Below, piece after piece: positions 8,887 to 12,197 of a stretch of DNA of 12,197 nucleotides. Position 1 is the stretch's first letter. The number at the start of each line of letters is the position of its first letter. The position numbers and the translations under genes are program-made. The notes beneath the pieces are model-generated. The model was given only the letters and a program-made list of their open reading frames with translations, was not told the DNA's origin and ran no database searches. Source of the stretch: Acidobacteriota bacterium (GTDB lineage Bacteria > Acidobacteriota > Vicinamibacteria > Vicinamibacterales > 2-12-FULL-66-21); NCBI GenBank assembly GCA_013697225.1, contig JACCXG010000345.1, forward strand, positions 1-12,197, given 5' to 3'.

Positions 8887-9020
8887 GGCGATGGCCCTTC
8901 CTCAGCAAGAGACGGGCCTGTGCGGAAGGGGCGTTTGTTCGGCGGCAGAGGGCGGGGGCTCTCCAGCGCTGTTCCGTTTTGACACCCCTCTTACGGAATT
9001 GACACGGCACCGGGGCGAGC
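8887..9020. promoter_or_regulatory. Divergent intergenic region with twin TTGACAC boxes
   Basis: This 134-bp gap separates the minus-strand RodZ-like gene from the plus-strand cysteine-cluster gene, so it should hold promoters for both directions. It has two identical plus-strand heptamers TTGACAC, at 8979-8985 and 8999-9005, 20 bp apart (about two helical turns). Each looks like a -35 box, but neither has a good -10 box at 16-18 bp spacing. A paired operator for a dimeric regulator is therefore as likely as a promoter element. No recognisable minus-strand sigma-70 promoter was found. Confidence 0.4.
8896..8903 (-). promoter_or_regulatory. Strong ribosome binding site of the RodZ-like gene
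   Basis: On the minus strand GAGGAAGG lies nine bases before the ATG at 8886. It fits the anti-Shine-Dalgarno sequence well and fixes this start. Confidence 0.7.
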
Positions 9021-10001
9021 GTGAGCCGCGGCCGCTATGATCTCCCGGTGCGCGCCTTCTGTCTCAGCTTCCACGCAGGCTACCGGTGCCAAAGCTCCGG
9101 CGCCTGCTGTACGGCGGGCTGGCCCATCAGCGTGGATGCGGCAGGCCTGTCGATGCTGCGCAGCTCCGGCCTGCTCCCCACGGCGAACAGGGGGGAGGTC
9201 CATTTCATCCGCCGGGCGGCGGGCGGGGACGCGACGCTTGCCACCACGGCAGACGGCGCATGCGTGTTCTTCGACGACGCCCGGACGCGCCTCTGCGCCC
9301 TTCAACGTGATGGCGACGCATGGCTGATGCCGGTGGCCTGCCGTAACTTCCCACGCGTGTCGCTGCGCGACGGCAGGGGCCTCTTCATCACTCTTTCCCA
9401 CTTCTGTCCCACGGCGGCACGCCTGCTGCTGACTGCCGGCGACATCGCCATTGTTGAGGCTCCCGCTTCCCTCACCCTCGGCGGCGAAGCCGAGGGCCTC
9501 GATGCCACGGCGGTGATGCCGCCGCTCCTTCGCCCGGGCATGCTGATGGACCTGGACGGATATTCCATGTGGGAAGCGGAGGCCGTTGCCACGCTCGGCA
9601 AACGGGGATACTCCCCCTGCGCCGCATTGAACGTCCTCTCCGCCGCGACAGCGGATGCGTGCCGCTGGAGCCCGGGTGCAGGCTCCCTGTCCTTGCACAT
9701 GAAGCAGGCGTTTGCGCGCGCACGAGCCGAAGCCCCACCGGAGGACCTGCCCTGCTCCCGCCTCGAGCACGCGGCGAAAGCGTTCCTGGCGGCGCACCTG
9801 TTCGCGAGCTGGGCCGCCTACCAGCACGGTGGTCTCGCCGCCGTCGTCCACGCAGCCGAATCGGTGCTCGCTCTCTCGCGCGCCGACAGGGCACTGGACG
9901 ACCAGTCGTTCATCGAGGCCGTGCGCAAGGCCGACCTGCGCGTGCGGCACACAGGAGATCATGTCCGTCCTCCAGCGCTTTCTCAGGTACGTTGCGATTG
10001 A
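9021..10001 (+). CDS. FliB/YkgJ-family cysteine-cluster protein
   Basis: A 326-residue protein with the cysteine pattern of the zinc/iron-chelating CxxCxxCC (YkgJ) group and the related FliB flagellin lysine-N-methylase-like proteins. Counting from the GTG at 9021, the cysteines are C23, C29 and C30 (YRCQSSGACCTAGW), then C81, C92 (LCALQ), C107 (ACRNFPR) and C129 (HFCPTAARLLL). The ACRNFPR and FCPTAARLL blocks are the FliB-like part. These residues probably hold a metal ion or Fe-S cluster; the biochemical activity is unknown. The rest, about 135-326, is mostly helical, without a signal peptide or membrane segment, so it is probably cytoplasmic. Two GTG starts are possible, at 9021 (GGGGCGAG just upstream) and 9048, and both keep all conserved cysteines except that C14 shifts close to the start. 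The 3' end overlaps pepT by 41 bp in another frame, so the two are likely one operon. No flagellar genes are nearby, so a flagellin-methylase role is not supported here. Confidence 0.85.
   Translation: MSRGRYDLPVRAFCLSFHAGYRCQSSGACCTAGWPISVDAAGLSMLRSSGLLPTANRGEVHFIRRAAGGDATLATTADGACVFFDDARTRLCALQRDGDAWLMPVACRNFPRVSLRDGRGLFITLSHFCPTAARLLLTAGDIAIVEAPASLTLGGEAEGLDATAVMPPLLRPGMLMDLDGYSMWEAEAVATLGKRGYSPCAALNVLSAATADACRWSPGAGSLSLHMKQAFARARAEAPPEDLPCSRLEHAAKAFLAAHLFASWAAYQHGGLAAVVHAAESVLALSRADRALDDQSFIEAVRKADLRVRHTGDHVRPPALSQVRCD
9036..9041 (+). promoter_or_regulatory. Possible -10 box (TATGAT) inside the 5' end of the cysteine-cluster gene
   Basis: TATGAT is one base from the TATAAT consensus and lies 6 bp before the in-frame GTG at 9048. 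If it is a -10 box, transcription would start at or next to that GTG, giving a leaderless mRNA. No good -35 box is seen at 17 bp spacing, and the motif also simply encodes Tyr-Asp in the longer reading. Confidence 0.25.
9953..9958 (+). promoter_or_regulatory. Ribosome binding site of pepT inside the upstream gene
   Basis: AGGAGA sits inside the 3' end of the cysteine-cluster gene, only two or three bases before the pepT ATG at 9961. Spacing is tighter than usual, but it marks this ATG, and the PepT homology starts there too (MSVLQRFLRYVAIDT). Confidence 0.6.
9961..10001 (+). other. 41-bp overlap between the cysteine-cluster gene and pepT
   Basis: The same bases encode the last 13 residues of the cysteine-cluster protein and the first residues of PepT in different frames. 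The long overlap, with the pepT ribosome binding site inside the first gene, suggests coupled translation. Confidence 0.8.
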
Positions 10002-11196
10002 CACCCGGGCAGACGACGCGTCACCGTCCCGGCCGAGCTCTGCCGGACAGGAGGTGCTGATGCGGATGCTGGTCGAGGAGCTTCGTGGCATCGGGCTGTC
10101 CGACCCTGTGGTGGACGCGCAGGGCTGTGTCATGGCGACGATCCCGGCGACCACCATGGCGGATGCGCCCGTCATCGGCTTCATCGCCCACGTGGACACC
10201 TCACCCGAGATGCCGGGCGCGGGTGTCCGACCGCTCGTCCATCCCCGCTACGACGGACGCGACATCGTCCTTCCCGACCACCCCGCGGCGGTGCTCCGCG
10301 CGGACGAGAATCCCCCCCTGGCCGCCCGGATCGGGGACGACATCGTCACGGCGTCGGGACTGACGCTGCTCGGGGCGGACGACAAGGCGGGAGTGGCGGA
10401 GATTGTCACGGCGGCCGACTTCCTGATGCGCCACCCCGAGATCCCGCACGGGCGCATCCGGATCGCGTTCACCCCGGATGAGGAGATCGGCCGCGGCGCA
10501 GACGGGTTCGACGTGGAGCGCTTCGGTGCGGTGTGCGCCTACACGCTGGACGGGGGCAGCCGGGGAGAGCTCGAATACGAGAGCTTCTCGGCCGACGCGA
10601 TGACGCTGACATTCGGCGGGTTCAATACGCACCCTGGCTACGCCCGGGGGAAGATGGTGAACGCGATCCGGGTGGCCGCGCAGTTCGTGGACCGCTTGCC
10701 CAGGCAGGCGATGTCACCCGAGACCACTTCGGGCTACGAAGGGTTCGTGCACCCGTACGTCTTCGACGCATCGGTGGATCGGACGCGGGTCCGCGTGCTC
10801 ATCCGGGATTTCGTGACCTCCGCGCTGAAGGAGAAAGAGTCGCTGGTCGAAGGGATAGCGCGCGGAGTTGTCGCGGCGCACCCCGGTGCGACGCTGGATA
10901 TCGACGTCGAGGAGCAGTACCGCAACATGCGGGAGGTGCTGGACCGGCACCCGCACGTGATTGAGCGCGCGCGGGAGGCGATGAGGCGCGCCGGGATCGA
11001 ACCGGTCGAACGGGCGATTCGCGGCGGAACAGACGGCTCCCGCCTGTCGTTCATGGGCCTGCCGACGCCCAACCTGTTTGCGGGAGAGCACAACTTCCAC
11101 TCGAGGCTCGAGTGGGTTTCGGTACAAGACATGGAGAAGGCGGTCGAAGTCATTGTGAACCTCGCCCGTATCTGGGGGGAGTCGGAGGGGAGCTGA
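9961..11196 (+). CDS. pepT: Peptidase T (tripeptide aminopeptidase), M20B zinc peptidase
   Basis: A cytoplasmic di-zinc exopeptidase that removes the N-terminal residue from tripeptides late in protein turnover. At 411 residues it is close to the roughly 408 of enterobacterial PepT. The metal and catalytic residues are all visible: His77 and Asp79 in GFIAHVDTSPE, Asp140 in LLGADDKAGVAEI, Glu174 and Glu175 in FTPDEEIGRGA, Asp197 in YTLDGG, and His380 in EHNFHSR. They align with Salmonella PepT H78, D140, E173, E174, D196 and H379. Other family blocks are GYEGFVHP, IRDF, NMREV, IRGGTDGSRLSFMGLPTPNLF and MEKAVEVIV. The frame is open upstream to 9712, but homology begins at the ATG at 9961, which has its own AGGAG. 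The gene overlaps the cysteine-cluster gene by 41 bp and is followed by a heptamer repeat array. No truncation or missing active-site residue was seen. Confidence 0.97.
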   Translation: MSVLQRFLRYVAIDTRADDASPSRPSSAGQEVLMRMLVEELRGIGLSDPVVDAQGCVMATIPATTMADAPVIGFIAHVDTSPEMPGAGVRPLVHPRYDGRDIVLPDHPAAVLRADENPPLAARIGDDIVTASGLTLLGADDKAGVAEIVTAADFLMRHPEIPHGRIRIAFTPDEEIGRGADGFDVERFGAVCAYTLDGGSRGELEYESFSADAMTLTFGGFNTHPGYARGKMVNAIRVAAQFVDRLPRQAMSPETTSGYEGFVHPYVFDASVDRTRVRVLIRDFVTSALKEKESLVEGIARGVVAAHPGATLDIDVEEQYRNMREVLDRHPHVIERAREAMRRAGIEPVERAIRGGTDGSRLSFMGLPTPNLFAGEHNFHSRLEWVSVQDMEKAVEVIVNLARIWGESEGS

Positions 11197-11197
11197 T

Positions 11198-11366
11198 TCA
11201 ACTTCCAACTCCAAACGCCCAACTCCCAACCCCCAACGCCCAACGCCCAACTGCCAACTGCCAACTTGGTAACCGGCAACTGGTCGCAACTGGTACCTGG
11301 CAACTGGGGACTGGTAACTGGCCTACTGGCAAGTGGGAACTGGTGGTAACTGGTAACTGGCGACCT
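11198..11366. repeat. Degenerate heptanucleotide tandem repeat array between convergent genes
   Basis: This fills the gap between the stops of pepT and the TonB-domain gene. From 11198 to 11267 ten units follow in exact 7-bp phase with consensus CCAACNC/CCAACTG. From 11268 to about 11366 the units become GGTAACT/GGCAACT, with a few odd lengths (3, 8 and 10 bp). Read as AACNNNN on one strand, the whole array is one family that switches from AACNCCC/AACTGCC to AACTGGT/AACTGGC near 11267. CCAACTTGG (11261-11269) at the switch is palindromic around its central C. No long stem was found, so it does not look like a simple intrinsic terminator. Some listed frames run through it on the minus strand, but their translations are plainly repeat-derived. 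Confidence 0.85.
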
Positions 11367-11369
11367 GTG

Positions 11370-11377
11370 AACCGGTT
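11370..11377. other. AACCGGTT palindrome at the 3' end of the TonB-domain gene
   Basis: A perfect 8-bp palindrome that touches the stop codon (TAA, 11378-11376 on the minus strand). It has no T-run after it, so it is not called a terminator. It may be chance. Confidence 0.3.
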
Positions 11378-12197
11378 ATTGCAACGTGAAGTTCACCGTT
11401 ACGGTCATGATCAACGCCACCGGCTGGCCGTTGAGGAGCGTCTGGGTGAAGGTCCACTGTTGGACGGCATCGACGGCTGCTTCATCCAGCATGGGAACCG
11501 AACGGAGCACACGCGTACCGCCGACGGTGCCGTCCGGTTCGATGCGTGCTTCGATGATCACGACGCCGGTGACCCCGGCGTCCTGGGCGTCCTGCGGATA
11601 GACCGGGGCGACGTGCCGCGTCTTCATGGGCGGCTTGATGTTCCCGCCGACGCGCAGGGCGTCTCCCCACTGGGGAGCGTCTCCACCGGGCAGCCCGTCC
11701 TGACGCGTGATTCTGTTCCGCTCGGGCCCGTCAGACTCCGGGGCCATCTGCACGACCACGTCGAAGCTGATGGGGCCGTCCGCCGGCCTGTCGTACTGCC
11801 ACTGGCTCACCGCACGCACAGCCTCCACGCCCATGGCGTGCATGGCTCGTCTGGCGTCCGCCTGGTGGGCGGCGTCAACGACGGACTTCAGCAGCCGCTC
11901 CATTTTGTGAATCGGTGCGTCGGATGTCCCGGCGGACTCAGGACCAGGCGTCACTCCACTCGAGAACTGGATCGTGAAGGTGAAGTTCGATGCCGTCAGG
12001 TTCATCCCTGTCACGCGGCTCTCGGCGAGCCCCCCGGATTCATCGAGCGTGACCCGGACGGTGACGACCGCCCGCGCCTCGACATGGGCTGCCTCGACCG
12101 GATATTGCGGGCTTACGTAATACGTGCGCCGGGGGATCGGGTTCTCCGGCGTGATCGGCCTAGCGCGATTCTCTACCGGCCCCGGGCCGGCGAACGC
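11376..12197 (-). CDS. TonB-domain protein with two TonB C-terminal modules (N-terminus cut by window edge)
   Basis: The visible 273 residues are the C-terminal part; the frame is open to the window edge, so the first in-frame GTG at 12014 is not taken as the start. The last module, about 11640-11379, is a good TonB C-terminal domain: PPMKTRHVAPVYPQDAQ, then VTGVVIIEARIEPDGTV, then DEAAVDAVQQWTFTQTLLNG and VNFTLQ. In TonB proteins this domain passes proton-motive energy to outer-membrane receptors. Upstream, RRTYYVSPQYPVEAAHV plus VTVRVTLDESGGLAESRV looks like the first half of another such domain. Its closing half (GVEAVRAVSQWQYDRP) comes only after about 55 extra residues that include an amphipathic helix (MERLLKSVVDAAHQADARRAM, split across several codons). 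The missing N-terminus could be a simple membrane anchor or an M56/BlaR1-type peptidase, an arrangement common in Acidobacteriota with this ending. The gene converges on pepT across the heptamer array. Confidence 0.88.
   Translation of the reverse strand, partial: AFAGPGPVENRARPITPENPIPRRTYYVSPQYPVEAAHVEARAVVTVRVTLDESGGLAESRVTGMNLTASNFTFTIQFSSGVTPGPESAGTSDAPIHKMERLLKSVVDAAHQADARRAMHAMGVEAVRAVSQWQYDRPADGPISFDVVVQMAPESDGPERNRITRQDGLPGGDAPQWGDALRVGGNIKPPMKTRHVAPVYPQDAQDAGVTGVVIIEARIEPDGTVGGTRVLRSVPMLDEAAVDAVQQWTFTQTLLNGQPVALIMTVTVNFTLQ

Noticed and set aside
8979..9004. Two sigma-70 promoters based on the TTGACA boxes
   Set aside because: Neither box has a -10-like hexamer at 16-18 bp; the nearest good one (TATGAT, 9036) is 31 bp past the second box.
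9712..9960. 83-residue N-terminal extension of PepT
   Set aside because: It lies inside the cysteine-cluster gene in another frame; PepT homology and a ribosome binding site begin at 9961.
8991..10199. 402-residue minus-strand open frame opposite the cysteine-cluster gene and pepT
   Set aside because: The plus strand carries conserved cysteine and zinc-ligand motifs in two real frames; this frame shows none.
10714..11303. Two minus-strand frames of about 190 residues running through the heptamer array and pepT
   Set aside because: Their N-termini are translated repeat and the rest is antisense to the conserved C-terminal half of PepT.
11198..11366. CRISPR array or intrinsic terminator
   Set aside because: Units are 7 bp with no spacers, and no long GC-rich stem with a T-run was found.

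Overview
This is a GC-rich, gene-dense bacterial chromosome segment with six recognisable protein genes, two of them cut by the window edges. The base composition, the signal peptide ending in LAAQ, the double TonB-domain protein ending in VNFTLQ, the small RodZ-like helix-turn-helix protein and the heptamer array between genes together suggest an Acidobacteriota genome, probably class Vicinamibacteria. That placement is an inference from style, not from a marker gene. No rRNA, tRNA, CRISPR array, transposase or other mobile element was seen.

Layout. Positions 1-8886 are a minus-strand cluster. In transcription order it holds a membrane-anchored RodZ-like helix-turn-helix protein (8886-8257), a very large secreted alpha-2-macroglobulin with an intact thioester motif (8135-2220), and penicillin-binding protein 1C (2223 to beyond position 1). 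The last two overlap by ATGA. A2M-PBP1C pairing is a known arrangement (yfhM-pbpC in E. coli). Such A2Ms are thought to trap proteases that breach the outer membrane, and PBP1C is thought to repair peptidoglycan.

A 134-bp divergent intergenic region (8887-9020) separates this cluster from a plus-strand pair. The pair is a FliB/YkgJ-type cysteine-cluster protein (9021-10001) and peptidase T (9961-11196), overlapping by 41 bp. The region carries two TTGACAC boxes exactly 20 bp apart.

Between pepT and the convergent TonB-domain gene (11376 to beyond 12197, minus) lies about 165 bp of degenerate heptanucleotide repeat. Its consensus changes abruptly from AACNCCC/AACTGCC to AACTGGY midway.

Working together: A2M and PBP1C probably form an envelope-defence and wall-repair pair, and the RodZ-like protein may be a membrane regulator or scaffold linked to it. 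PepT completes cytoplasmic tripeptide breakdown, and the role of its cysteine-cluster partner is unknown. The window is mostly recognisable families. The least explained parts are the heptamer array, the cysteine-cluster/PepT overlap and the RodZ-like leader gene.
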